DNA from: Gemmatimonadota bacterium
GTDB lineage: Bacteria > Gemmatimonadota > Gemmatimonadetes > Gemmatimonadales > Gemmatimonadaceae
Assembly: GCA_016200495.1 (NCBI GenBank)
Contig: JACQES010000005.1
Location: 1 to 38,060, forward strand
Length of the DNA: 38,060 nt
Direction of reading: 5' to 3'
The notes beneath the pieces are model-generated. The model was not told where the DNA came from. It saw only the letters and a program-made list of their open reading frames with translations, and searched no databases. Below, piece after piece: positions 27,728 to 36,517 of the stretch (position 1 is the first letter of the stretch; each line of letters begins with the position of its first letter). A program made the position numbers and the translations under genes.

Positions 27728-29176
27728 TCACGGCTGCACCTTGGGCGGCGCGCAGCTCGTCTCCACCGGCGCCTGCGCCGTCGACAGCATCGCCGGGCCC
27801 TGCTTCATCAGCGCCTCGATCTCCGCCATCTCGCGCGGCGCCTTCGAGATCCACTCGAGTCCGCTCGCCGTGATCACGTAGTCATCCTCGATGCGCACGC
27901 CGATGTTCTTGTACCTGGCATGCGCCTTCGCGATGCTCGCGACCAGCGCCTTGTTCCCCGGCGTGTCCGGCAGGATCTCGAGCAGGTTCTCGCGCACGTA
28001 GATCCCCGGCTCGATCGTGAACGCGCTCCCCGGCGCCAGCGTCCCGGTGAAGTAGTGCTGGTCGGGATCGTGGACCTCGAGCCCGATGCCGTGGCCGAGC
28101 CCGTGCATGTAGTAGAGCGAGAGCTGCGAGCACTTCTTGCCGTTGCCGCAGTCGTACGTCGCGTCGGGCGCGGTGATGAGTCCCACGCGCGCCAACCCCT
28201 CGGCCAGCACCTTGCTGGCGGCCTGGCTCATCGCGCGCGCCGGGCCCCCCGGCACCGCGGCCTTCTCGGCCGCCGCCTGCGCGTCGCGCACGATCTGGTA
28301 GATGTCGCGCTGCGCCGGCGAGTAGGTGCCGTTGACCGGCACCGTGCGCGTCACGTCGGCCGCGTAGCCCGCGAACGACGCGCCGATGTCCATCACCACG
28401 ATGTCACCCGCCTTCATCTGCCGGCTGTTGGCGCCGTAGTGGAGCGTGGCCGAGTTGGGGCCGGATCCGACGATCGTCGCGAAGCTCGGCCGGTCGGCGC
28501 CGTTCCGCCGGAAGGTGTACTCGATCAGCCCCTGCACCTCGTACTCGCCCGCGTCGGGGCGCACGGCGCGCATGGCCAGCTTCTGCGCGTCCACGGTCAC
28601 GTCCACGGCGCGGCGGATGCACGCGAGCTCGGCCTCGCTCTTGGTGCCGCGCAGCTGCTGCAGCGCCCGGCTCGCGTCGCTCGAGGCGATCGTCGCGTTC
28701 TTCTGCTTCATCTGCGTCGCGACCGCCTCGTCGCCGAGCGTGAAGACTCGCGCCACCTTGCCCGCGAGCGAGTCCACGACCTTGGTGAACTCCGACAGCG
28801 ACCGCCCCGTCGTCCCCGTGGCCTGGCCCGCGCGCGCGGGCCCCAGCCGGTTGCCGGTCCACACCTCGCGCGCCGGGTCCTTGTCGGCCGCGAACAGGAA
28901 CTCCGTCTGCGTCGCGCCCTGCCGCACGATCACGAGCTTGGCACCCGGCTCGCGGAATCCCGTCAGGTAGTCCATCTCCGGCGACTGCCAGAAGGACATG
29001 TAGTCCTCCTTCGGTTCCTCCGCGCCGTTCACCACGAGCGCACCGTCGCCGAGCGCGGCCATCAGCTTCTGCCGGCGCATGGCGTACTCGGAAACGGCGG
29101 CCTGGGCGGCCGAGGGACGCGGCGCGGCGAGCGCGGCCAGCACGGCAAGAACGACGACGCGGGGAAATCGGGTCAC
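27728..29176 (-). CDS. M24 family aminopeptidase P / Xaa-Pro dipeptidase, exported
   Basis: VVMDIGASFAGYAADVTRTVPVNG, YYMHGLGHGIGLEVHDP, GSAFTIEPGIYV, IGVRIEDDYVITASGLE. GTG 29176 gives a signal peptide (VTRFPRVVVLAVLAALAAPRPSAAQA); track ATG is 29260. Confidence 0.93.
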   Translation of the reverse strand: MTRFPRVVVLAVLAALAAPRPSAAQAAVSEYAMRRQKLMAALGDGALVVNGAEEPKEDYMSFWQSPEMDYLTGFREPGAKLVIVRQGATQTEFLFAADKDPAREVWTGNRLGPARAGQATGTTGRSLSEFTKVVDSLAGKVARVFTLGDEAVATQMKQKNATIASSDASRALQQLRGTKSEAELACIRRAVDVTVDAQKLAMRAVRPDAGEYEVQGLIEYTFRRNGADRPSFATIVGSGPNSATLHYGANSRQMKAGDIVVMDIGASFAGYAADVTRTVPVNGTYSPAQRDIYQIVRDAQAAAEKAAVPGGPARAMSQAASKVLAEGLARVGLITAPDATYDCGNGKKCSQLSLYYMHGLGHGIGLEVHDPDQHYFTGTLAPGSAFTIEPGIYVRENLLEILPDTPGNKALVASIAKAHARYKNIGVRIEDDYVITASGLEWISKAPREMAEIEALMKQGPAMLSTAQAPVETSCAPPKVQP

Positions 29177-29350
29177 GGGCGGAATCCGAAGGGGGTTGGA
29201 CCGGGAGAAAGTACCCCTCGGCGGGGCACTCGGGCAGAAGGGCCCGCGCCGCTCATCCATGGCTCAACGCCGCCCCCCTCCGTAGCGTAGGTCCCGTGTC
29301 CCCGGGGCGTCCCGCGCCGGGCGGCCTCCCCTCCCGCACACCGCTCCAGC

Positions 29351-32131
29351 ATGCGTCCCGTTCGCACGCTCCGCCGCGTGGCGGTCCTCGCCGTCTTCGG
29401 CCTGGCCACCGCCCTTCCGGCCCAGCAGGTCCCCACGCCGAAGCAGTTCTTCGGCCACGACATCGGCGCCGACTACCAGCTGCCGAACTACAGCAAGTTC
29501 GTCGGCTTCTGGCAGGCGCTCGCCGCCTCGCCCCGCGCGCACCTCGACACCCTGGGCCTCACCGCCGAGGGGCGCCCGCAGCTGAGCCTCGTGGTCTCGA
29601 GCCCGGAGAACATGAAGAAGCTCGCGCGCTACAAGGAGATCGCGAAGAAGCTCGCGCTCGCCGAGGGGCTGACCGACGACGAGGCCCACGCGCTGGCGGC
29701 CGAGGGCAAGGCCATCATGTGGATCGACGGCGGCCTGCACGCCACCGAGGTGCTCGGCGCGCAGCAGCTCATCGAGACCAGCTGGCAGTTCGTGAGCATG
29801 AACGATCCCGAGACGCTCCGGATCCTCAACGACGTGATCATCGTCTTCGTGCACGCCAACCCGGACGGGATGGAGCTCGTCTCGAACTGGTACATGCAGG
29901 AGGCGGACCCGAAGAAGCGGAACACGCAGATCCCGCGGCTCTACCAGAAGTACATCGGGCACGACAACAACCGCGACTTCTTCATCGCGAACCAGCCCGA
30001 GTCGATCAACATGAACAAGGCGCTGTACATGGAGTGGTATCCCCAGATCATGTACAACCACCACCAGACCGGCCCCGCCGGCACGGTGATGTTCGCGCCG
30101 CCGTTCCGCGACCCGGCCAACTACAACCTCCATCCCAGCATCATGACCGGGATGGACCTGATCGGCGCCGCACTGCACGGGCGCATGGTGGCGGAGAACA
30201 AGCCGGGCGTGGTCAACCGCTCGCTCTCGGGCTACTCCACGTGGTGGAACGGCGGGCTCCGCACCACGGTGTACTTCCACAACATGCTCGGCATCCTCAC
30301 CGAGACCATCGGCAACCCGACGCCGATGAAGATCCCGTTCCTCCCCGAGCGCCAGCTCCGGAACGCCGACCAGGTCTACCCGCTCGAGCCGCTGCAGGAG
30401 TGGCACTTCCGGCAGTCCATCGACTACTCGGTCACCGCCAACCGCGCGATCCTCGACCTGGCATCGAAGTACCGCGAGTTCTTCCTCTACAACATCTACA
30501 AGATGGGGAAGGACGAGATCGCGATGGGCAACCGCGACACCTGGATCACGACGCCCAAGCTGCTGGCCGAGGTCCAGGCCAAGGTGGATGCCGAGCGCGC
30601 GCGCAACCGCGAGACGCAGGACAACGAGCTCGCCTTCTTCGGGTTCGGCGCCGCCGCCCCCGAGAAGTTCGCCGCCGACTTCAAGCAGCCCGAGAAGCGC
30701 GTGCCGCGCGCCTTCGTCATCCCGAGCGACCAGCCCGACTTCCTCACGGCGCAGAAGTTCATCGTCGCGCTCCAGAAGAACGGCATCTTCGTGCACCGCG
30801 CCACCGCCGCCTTTTCGGCCAACGGCAAGAACTACGGCGCCGGGTCGTTCGTGGTGCAGGCTAACCAGGCCTGGCGCCCGCACGTGCTCGACATGTTCGA
30901 GCCGCAGGACCACCCGAACGACTTCAAGTATCCGGGCGCACCGCCCACGCGGCCGTACGACAACGCCGGCTGGACGCTCGCGATGAGCATGGGGGTCAAG
31001 TTCGACCGCCACCTGGAGCCCGTCACGGGCCCCCTCGAGCGGCTCGACCCGCTCCGCGATCGCGTCAAGCCGACCGCTGGCACCGTCGCGAGCGGCGGCG
31101 CGGGCTGGACGATCTCGACCAAGCAGAACGACGCCTACCGCGTGGTCGCGCGCCTCTGGAAGGCGGGGGCCGACGTCTATCGCCTCGACCGCGCGTCGGG
31201 GAGCGCGAGCGCCGGCGCGTTCTACGTGCCCGCCAACGGCAAGAGCACGCCGATCGTGCGGCAGGCCGCGAGCGAGCTCGGCGTGAGCTTCGCCTCGAGC
31301 GGCAACCTCCAGTCGTCGGCCACGCCGCTCAAGGCACCGCGCATCGCGATCGTGGACCGGTACGGCGGCCTCATGCCCGCCGGCCACACGCGCTGGCTGC
31401 TCGAGCAGTACGACATGCCGTACGAGATGATCTACCCGCCGCAGGTGGACGCGGGGAACCTCCGGCAGAAGTACGACGTGATCGTGCTCGTGGACGGCGC
31501 CCTGCCGCGCAACGAGGGCGCCGCCGGCGGCCTGAACGCGCTCTTCGGCCGCATCGACACCAGCACCGTGCCCGCGCAGTTCAAGCCGTGGCTCGGCACG
31601 CTCTCGCGCGAGCGGTCGATCCCCAGGCTCAAGGAATTCGCCGAGCAGGGCGGGCGCATCATCGCCATCGGGTCGAGCACCTCGATCAGCCGCTCGTTCG
31701 GGCTTCCGATCGCGAACTACCTGAGCGAGCGCACCCCCGACGGGAAGGTGCGCAACCTGCCCAGCGACAAGTTCTACGTGCCGGGCTCGCTCCTCGAGGT
31801 CGCCTACGATACCACGACGACGCTCGGCCGCGGGCAGGACGCGCGTGGCATCGTCTTCTTCGACAACGGCTCGGTGTTCAAGCTGCCGCCAAACGCCGAG
31901 GAGCTCGGCATCCGCCCCGTCGCGTGGTTCGACAGCGCGACGCCGCTCAAGTCGGGATGGGCGTGGGGCCAGACCTACCTCGAGGGCGGCGTGGCCATCG
32001 CCGAGGCGAGCGTGGGGAAGGGGAGCGTCTACCTGTACGGGCCCGAGGTGCTCTTCCGCGCCACGCCGCACGCGACGTTCAAGCTCTTCTTCAACGGCGT
32101 GTTCGGGCCCGGGAACAAGGTGGCGCAGTAG
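29351..32131 (+). CDS. M14 family zinc carboxypeptidase
   Basis: Signal peptide; WIDGGLHATEVLGAQQ (HxxE), VHANPDGMELVSNWYM, HDNNRDFF, MYNHHQTGPAGTVMFAPPF, GILTETIGNP (catalytic Glu). Confidence 0.95.
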   Translation: MRPVRTLRRVAVLAVFGLATALPAQQVPTPKQFFGHDIGADYQLPNYSKFVGFWQALAASPRAHLDTLGLTAEGRPQLSLVVSSPENMKKLARYKEIAKKLALAEGLTDDEAHALAAEGKAIMWIDGGLHATEVLGAQQLIETSWQFVSMNDPETLRILNDVIIVFVHANPDGMELVSNWYMQEADPKKRNTQIPRLYQKYIGHDNNRDFFIANQPESINMNKALYMEWYPQIMYNHHQTGPAGTVMFAPPFRDPANYNLHPSIMTGMDLIGAALHGRMVAENKPGVVNRSLSGYSTWWNGGLRTTVYFHNMLGILTETIGNPTPMKIPFLPERQLRNADQVYPLEPLQEWHFRQSIDYSVTANRAILDLASKYREFFLYNIYKMGKDEIAMGNRDTWITTPKLLAEVQAKVDAERARNRETQDNELAFFGFGAAAPEKFAADFKQPEKRVPRAFVIPSDQPDFLTAQKFIVALQKNGIFVHRATAAFSANGKNYGAGSFVVQANQAWRPHVLDMFEPQDHPNDFKYPGAPPTRPYDNAGWTLAMSMGVKFDRHLEPVTGPLERLDPLRDRVKPTAGTVASGGAGWTISTKQNDAYRVVARLWKAGADVYRLDRASGSASAGAFYVPANGKSTPIVRQAASELGVSFASSGNLQSSATPLKAPRIAIVDRYGGLMPAGHTRWLLEQYDMPYEMIYPPQVDAGNLRQKYDVIVLVDGALPRNEGAAGGLNALFGRIDTSTVPAQFKPWLGTLSRERSIPRLKEFAEQGGRIIAIGSSTSISRSFGLPIANYLSERTPDGKVRNLPSDKFYVPGSLLEVAYDTTTTLGRGQDARGIVFFDNGSVFKLPPNAEELGIRPVAWFDSATPLKSGWAWGQTYLEGGVAIAEASVGKGSVYLYGPEVLFRATPHATFKLFFNGVFGPGNKVAQ

Positions 32132-32162
32132 CCGCGGCGCGCGACCGCACGCGCCTGAAGGC

Positions 32163-32195
32163 ACGAAGGACCTGCCCCCGCGGCAGGTCCTTCGT
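32163..32195. terminator. bidirectional terminator hairpin
   Basis: acgaaggacctgcc-cccgc-ggcaggtccttcgt: perfect 14-bp stem, 5-nt loop, between convergent genes ending at 32131 (+) and 32199 (-). Confidence 0.85.
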
Positions 32196-32198
32196 CGT

Positions 32199-32958
32199 TC
32201 ACGGGGTCGGCGCGCCGCGTCGCTGGGTCACGAGCCAGCGCATCGACGCGGAGTCGCTGAACGCGCTGAGGCAGTCGTGCCGTCCACGGGGGACCTCGGT
32301 GTAGCGGAGGTAGCGCATCCCGGCGCGGCGGAACGTCGCGATCATCGCGCGCGGAATCGTGACGGTCACCAGCTGGTCCTGCTCGCCGTGCCAGACCCAG
32401 GTTGGCAGGTCGCGCAGCTCGGCCCCGACCAGCGAGTCCACCGCACCCACCGGCGTGCCGTAGTCGCCGGTGAAGCTCATCGGCGGGATCGCCGCCGCCA
32501 CCGTCATGAGCGCGCTGAAGCGATGGGCGTCCTGCCACGCGATCGGTGTCCACGGCGAGCGCGCGCTCCGCGGAGTCGATCGTCGCCGTGATGAGGTCCC
32601 GCAACTGCTGCCGTGGGAGCTCCTCGTCGCGCGGCACGTGCGGAAAGAGCACGATGGCGGGGAAGGTGGCCGACTGCTGGTTCACCATCGCGGCGAAGCA
32701 GCTGCGCATCTGCCGTTCGCCGTCCGTGCCGAGCTCATTGGCCCCGTGGATGAAGAGCACGAGCGGCCAGCGCCGCGTGGGCGTGTAGTCCCGGGGCACG
32801 AACGCCTGGTAGGGCAGCGCGCGACCGTCCACCGACACGACGTGCTTGCTGAAGGCGCCGGGGCGCCAGTCCGCCGCGGCGCACGCGAGCACACCCGCCA
32901 CCGCGCAGCCGATCGTCACGCCGCGCCGGACGAGGCGCACGCGCCCGGGCGCGCTCAC
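32199..32958 (-). CDS. alpha/beta hydrolase / PHB-depolymerase-like esterase, frame-disrupted
   Basis: ATG 32958: ...SKHVVSVDGRALPYQAFVPRDYTPTRRWPLVLFIHGANELGTDGERQ...LRDLITATIDSAERALAVDTDRV, then frame change to WQDAHRFSALMTVAAAIPPMSFTGD...TWVWHGEQDQLVTV...GRHDCLSAF. Confidence 0.8.
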
Positions 32959-34199
32959 GAGCGCGCGGGGCGCGCCGCGAGCTTCTGCTCCACGGCCGCG
33001 CGCAGCGCAGGCCAGAGCCCGTCCACGATCCCCGGCACCGCCGCCTCGGTGTTGTGGCCCACGCGATCCACGAACACGGGGAGCGTGTCGTCCTTGAAGA
33101 GCCCCGTGAGGTCCACGAATCGTCCCGAGGCGAGGCTGCGCATCGCGCTGTCGAGCTGCGCGGGGATGCGCCGGTGCGCCACCTGCGCCACCGAATGGAG
33201 CGGGTCACGACCGATCTGCGTCATCAGGTTCTTCTCGTAGGGATCCAGCCGCTTGGGCGTGGCGTGGAGGTTGGGCTGCCACGCGTACACGGGCACGAAT
33301 CCGTGCGCCGCGGCGAGCGCCTCCACGATGCGCACCGTGGCCACGTATGTGCGCACCGTGCGGGCGGCCACGCTGTCGCCGGGGATGAACGCGGGCACGC
33401 GAGGCGGCCGCTTGCCGCGGGCCCACTCCACGAGCCCCGACCGCGTGAGCGCCTGGCCCAGCGCCGCGCCGAGCGGTCCGGTCTCGCGTGCGAGGCCCTC
33501 GGGATAGCGCGTGCGGTCGAGCGCGCGCCCGAGCTGGAACTCCGCGATCCGGTTCGACTCGTTCTGCGGGTCGCCAGCCACGCCGCGCTGGATCGTCGCC
33601 GACACGTCGTTGAGGCCATCGTAGAAGAGCACGACGTCCGGACGCTCGCCGTTCCGCAGGTCGAGCAGCAGTTGCACCACTTCCTGCGTGAACACGTAGC
33701 CGGACTCGCCGAGGTTGGTGACCTCGATCCGCGCCCCGGGGCCGGCCAGCGGCTGCAACCGTCGCGCGATCTCGGCCGCGATCGTGCGATCCTCGCGCAG
33801 CGGCTCGCCCCACATCGTGGACCCGCCGTAGAGTCGGACGCGCAGCCGCGGCTCGGCCGGCACGCGCGGCTGCGGTGTCCCGCGGCGTCCGAGCGAGTCG
33901 ATCGTGATCACGGAGCCGCGGAATCCCGGTGCCCGGCGGAAGTACACGTACGGATGCCACTCCATCCGGCTCACCGCGTCGAACTCGGTCCGCCACGTCT
34001 CCCACCATGGCTCGCGGCGTGGATCGCCGGCCACGTACGATCCTGGCGGCGTGTGCGCCGCGCGCTCCGCCCGCACGCGCCGCCAGCGGAGCGCCCCCTC
34101 GACGGCGAGCAGGAGGGCCAGCGTGACGCCGAGCATGAGCCAGCCGGAGCGGAGCGCGCCGCCCAGGCGGCGCAGGAAGGTGAGCAAGGTCGAGGCCAT
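32955..34199 (-). CDS. SGNH/GDSL-hydrolase family protein with N-terminal TM helix
   Basis: ATG 34199: MASTLLTFLRRLGGALRSGWLMLGVTLALLLAVEG..., VRLYGGSTMWG (GxS), VTNLGESGYVFTQEVVQLLLDLRNGERPDVVLFYDGLNDV, VFVDRVGHNTEA. ATGA overlap with the downstream esterase. Confidence 0.85.
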   Translation of the reverse strand: MASTLLTFLRRLGGALRSGWLMLGVTLALLLAVEGALRWRRVRAERAAHTPPGSYVAGDPRREPWWETWRTEFDAVSRMEWHPYVYFRRAPGFRGSVITIDSLGRRGTPQPRVPAEPRLRVRLYGGSTMWGEPLREDRTIAAEIARRLQPLAGPGARIEVTNLGESGYVFTQEVVQLLLDLRNGERPDVVLFYDGLNDVSATIQRGVAGDPQNESNRIAEFQLGRALDRTRYPEGLARETGPLGAALGQALTRSGLVEWARGKRPPRVPAFIPGDSVAARTVRTYVATVRIVEALAAAHGFVPVYAWQPNLHATPKRLDPYEKNLMTQIGRDPLHSVAQVAHRRIPAQLDSAMRSLASGRFVDLTGLFKDDTLPVFVDRVGHNTEAAVPGIVDGLWPALRAAVEQKLAARPARS

Positions 34200-34358
34200 G
34201 ACGGCGGGCGGGACGGTGACGGGGACGCGGGGCAATCTAGCGGGGCGGTTCGACGCGTCCCCCTGCATGGTGGCGCGCGCTTCGCGCGCTCGCGAGCTTT
34301 CCCTCGTGCGCCGCCCATTCCCCTCCGCCCTCGTCGAGCGCATGGCGCATCGCCGCCC

Positions 34359-35300
34359 GTGACCAACCGCCCGGTCACCGTCGCGATCTGCACGTGGAAT
34401 CGGGCAGCGCTCCTGCGGGAGACCCTGGCGCGCATGACCGCGCTCGACGTGCCGGCGGGGCTCGGGTGGGAGCTCGTCGTCGTCAACAACAACTGCACCG
34501 ACGACACCGACGCGGTCCTCGCGCAGTTCACGGATCGCCTCCCGCTGCGCCGCGTCGCCGAGCCGACCCCCGGACTCTCCAACGCGCGCAACGCGGCCGT
34601 GCGGGCCGCCGGTGGCCGCTGGATCGTGTGGACGGACGATGACGTGCTCGTGTCGTCCGGGTGGCTGTCGGCCTACCTCGCGGCGTTCGCGGCGGATCCC
34701 GAAGCCGTCGTCTTCGGCGGACCGATCCGGCCCTGGTTCCCGGCCACGCCGCCGGCGTGGCTCACGGCCGCATGGTCGCGCGTGGCGCCCGCCTATGCCT
34801 GCATCGACTACGGCGACGCGCCGTTCCCCCTCGACAGTCGCCGCGTCCCGTTCGGGGCCAACATGGCCTTTGCCGCCGACGCGCTGCGCGCGCACCCGTT
34901 CGACCCGGCGCGCGGCGTGCGCCCCGGCAGCCGCATGGGCGGCGAGGAAACCGACGTCGTGCGCGCCTTGCTCGCCGGCGGCGGACGCGGCCGCTGGGTG
35001 CCGGAGGCGATCGTGGATCACTGGATTCCGCCCGAGCGCCAGACCATCGCGTACCTCCAGCAGTGGTTCGAGGCCTACGGCGAGTACCTCGGCCGCTACG
35101 ATCCCGCGCCGGACCCGGCGCTCTTCCTCGGCGCGCCGCGGTGGCGGGTGCGGCAACTCGTGGTGTCGAGCGCGCGAGCGTGGTGGCGCCGGCTGCTCGG
35201 CGCGGGGCCCGAGGCGTGGCTCGAGGACGGGATCGCCGAGTGGACGGCTCGCGGCGCGCTGCGCGGACACGCGGCCCGCGGCCGGGGCGTCGCGTCGTGA
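34359..35300 (+). CDS. glycosyltransferase family 2
   Basis: GTG 34359: VTVAICTWNRAALLRETLARM, WELVVVNNNCTDDT, GLSNARNAAVRAAGGRWIVWTDDDVLVSSGWL. Confidence 0.93.
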   Translation: MTNRPVTVAICTWNRAALLRETLARMTALDVPAGLGWELVVVNNNCTDDTDAVLAQFTDRLPLRRVAEPTPGLSNARNAAVRAAGGRWIVWTDDDVLVSSGWLSAYLAAFAADPEAVVFGGPIRPWFPATPPAWLTAAWSRVAPAYACIDYGDAPFPLDSRRVPFGANMAFAADALRAHPFDPARGVRPGSRMGGEETDVVRALLAGGGRGRWVPEAIVDHWIPPERQTIAYLQQWFEAYGEYLGRYDPAPDPALFLGAPRWRVRQLVVSSARAWWRRLLGAGPEAWLEDGIAEWTARGALRGHAARGRGVAS

Positions 35301-36385
35301 TGGCAACCCGTCCCGAGCGCACGGTGCTGCCGGAGCGCAACCTCGACGTGCTCCGCGCGATCGCCGTGCTGAGCGTCTTCCTCGACCATCTCACCGGCGC
35401 GATCGGCCTCGCCTCCGATTTCACGCGCTGGCTCGGACAGTCCGGGGTGCTCGCGTTCTTCGTCCACACGTCGCTCGTGCTCATGGCGTCGCTCGAGCGC
35501 GACGGCGCGCCCGACCGTGGGCACTGGATCCGGCGCTTCTACCTGCGGCGCGCCTTCCGCATCTATCCGCTCGCGTGGGTCGTGATCGCGGTCGTGATCG
35601 TGCTGCACGTGCCGCGCGGCTCGCTCGAGACGACGTGGGAGCCCGTGGGGTGGTGGCGCGCGCTCGTGAACTTCGCGCTCGTGCAGAACCTCACGACGCA
35701 GGCCACCGTGCTCGCGCCCCTGTGGACGCTGCCGCTCGAGCTGCAGATGTACGCGGTGCTGCCGTTCGCCTACCTCGTCGCGCGGCGTCCGGCGGTGGCG
35801 CCCATGGCGGCGCTCCTCGTCGGCGGGGCCGCGCTGGCCCCCGTCTTCATCTGGAGCGACGGGCACCACGTGCCGCAGATCTGGCGCGCGACGCTCTTCC
35901 TCTTCGTCCCCTGCTTCCTCATGGGGGTGCTGGCGTTCTGGATGCTCCGCCGGCGCGCGGGACGCGTGCCGCCGCTGCCGGCCTGGGCCTGGATTCCGAT
36001 CATCCTCACGGACATCGCCGTGACCTCGCTGGCGTGGGACACGGGCCCGCGCTGGATCCTGCGCGTCGCCTTCTGCGCCGCGCTCGGCGTCGCGATTCCG
36101 TTCGTGCGGGATGCGGCCGACGGCTGGTTCACGCGCGCGGCGCACCAGGTGGCCGTGTACTCGTACGGCATCTACCTCATCCACCTGCTCGCCATCCGCG
36201 TCGGGTTCGGCGTGCTGCGCGCGCAGCCGATGGTCGTGCAGTGGGGCGCGATGGCCGTCGTGCTCGTGGGCGCGGTGTACGCGGCGTACCACCTGGTCGA
36301 GAAGCCGGGCATCGCGCTGGGCCAACGGCTTGCCGGCGGGCGACTCGGCGCGCCGTCGCTCGAATCAACCGCACCGGCGCCGTGA
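35300..36385 (+). CDS. acyltransferase family 3 (membrane acyltransferase)
   Basis: ATG 35300 overlaps GT2 stop (tgatg): ERNLDVLRAIAVLSVFLDHLTG, HWIRRFYLRRAFRIYPLAW, LAPLWTLPLELQMYAVLP, YSYGIYLIHLLAIR; multiple TM helices. Confidence 0.93.
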   Translation: MATRPERTVLPERNLDVLRAIAVLSVFLDHLTGAIGLASDFTRWLGQSGVLAFFVHTSLVLMASLERDGAPDRGHWIRRFYLRRAFRIYPLAWVVIAVVIVLHVPRGSLETTWEPVGWWRALVNFALVQNLTTQATVLAPLWTLPLELQMYAVLPFAYLVARRPAVAPMAALLVGGAALAPVFIWSDGHHVPQIWRATLFLFVPCFLMGVLAFWMLRRRAGRVPPLPAWAWIPIILTDIAVTSLAWDTGPRWILRVAFCAALGVAIPFVRDAADGWFTRAAHQVAVYSYGIYLIHLLAIRVGFGVLRAQPMVVQWGAMAVVLVGAVYAAYHLVEKPGIALGQRLAGGRLGAPSLESTAPAP

Positions 36386-36517
36386 GCGCGCGGCATGGTG
36401 CGCAACCGAGCGCGGTCAAACGGGCGCGTGAATCACCGCGCGCCGTGATGTGTGAACCTGCGCAATCAACCCAGCGCGTGCTTCACGGCGTGCACCATGC
36501 GCGCCGGCGTCCCGCCC

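Noticed and set aside
29264-32164. 966-aa minus-strand ORF antisense to the M14 gene
   Set aside because: Composition (His/Arg/Val/Glu/Leu/Asp-rich, e.g. RRGAEEHLGPVQVDAPLPHARLGDG) is the usual mirror frame of a high-GC gene; the M14 protein on the plus strand is clearly real.
34273-34289. gcgcgcgc-ttc-gcgcgc hairpin in the SGNH/GT2 divergent gap
   Set aside because: Short simple GC alternation expected at this base composition.
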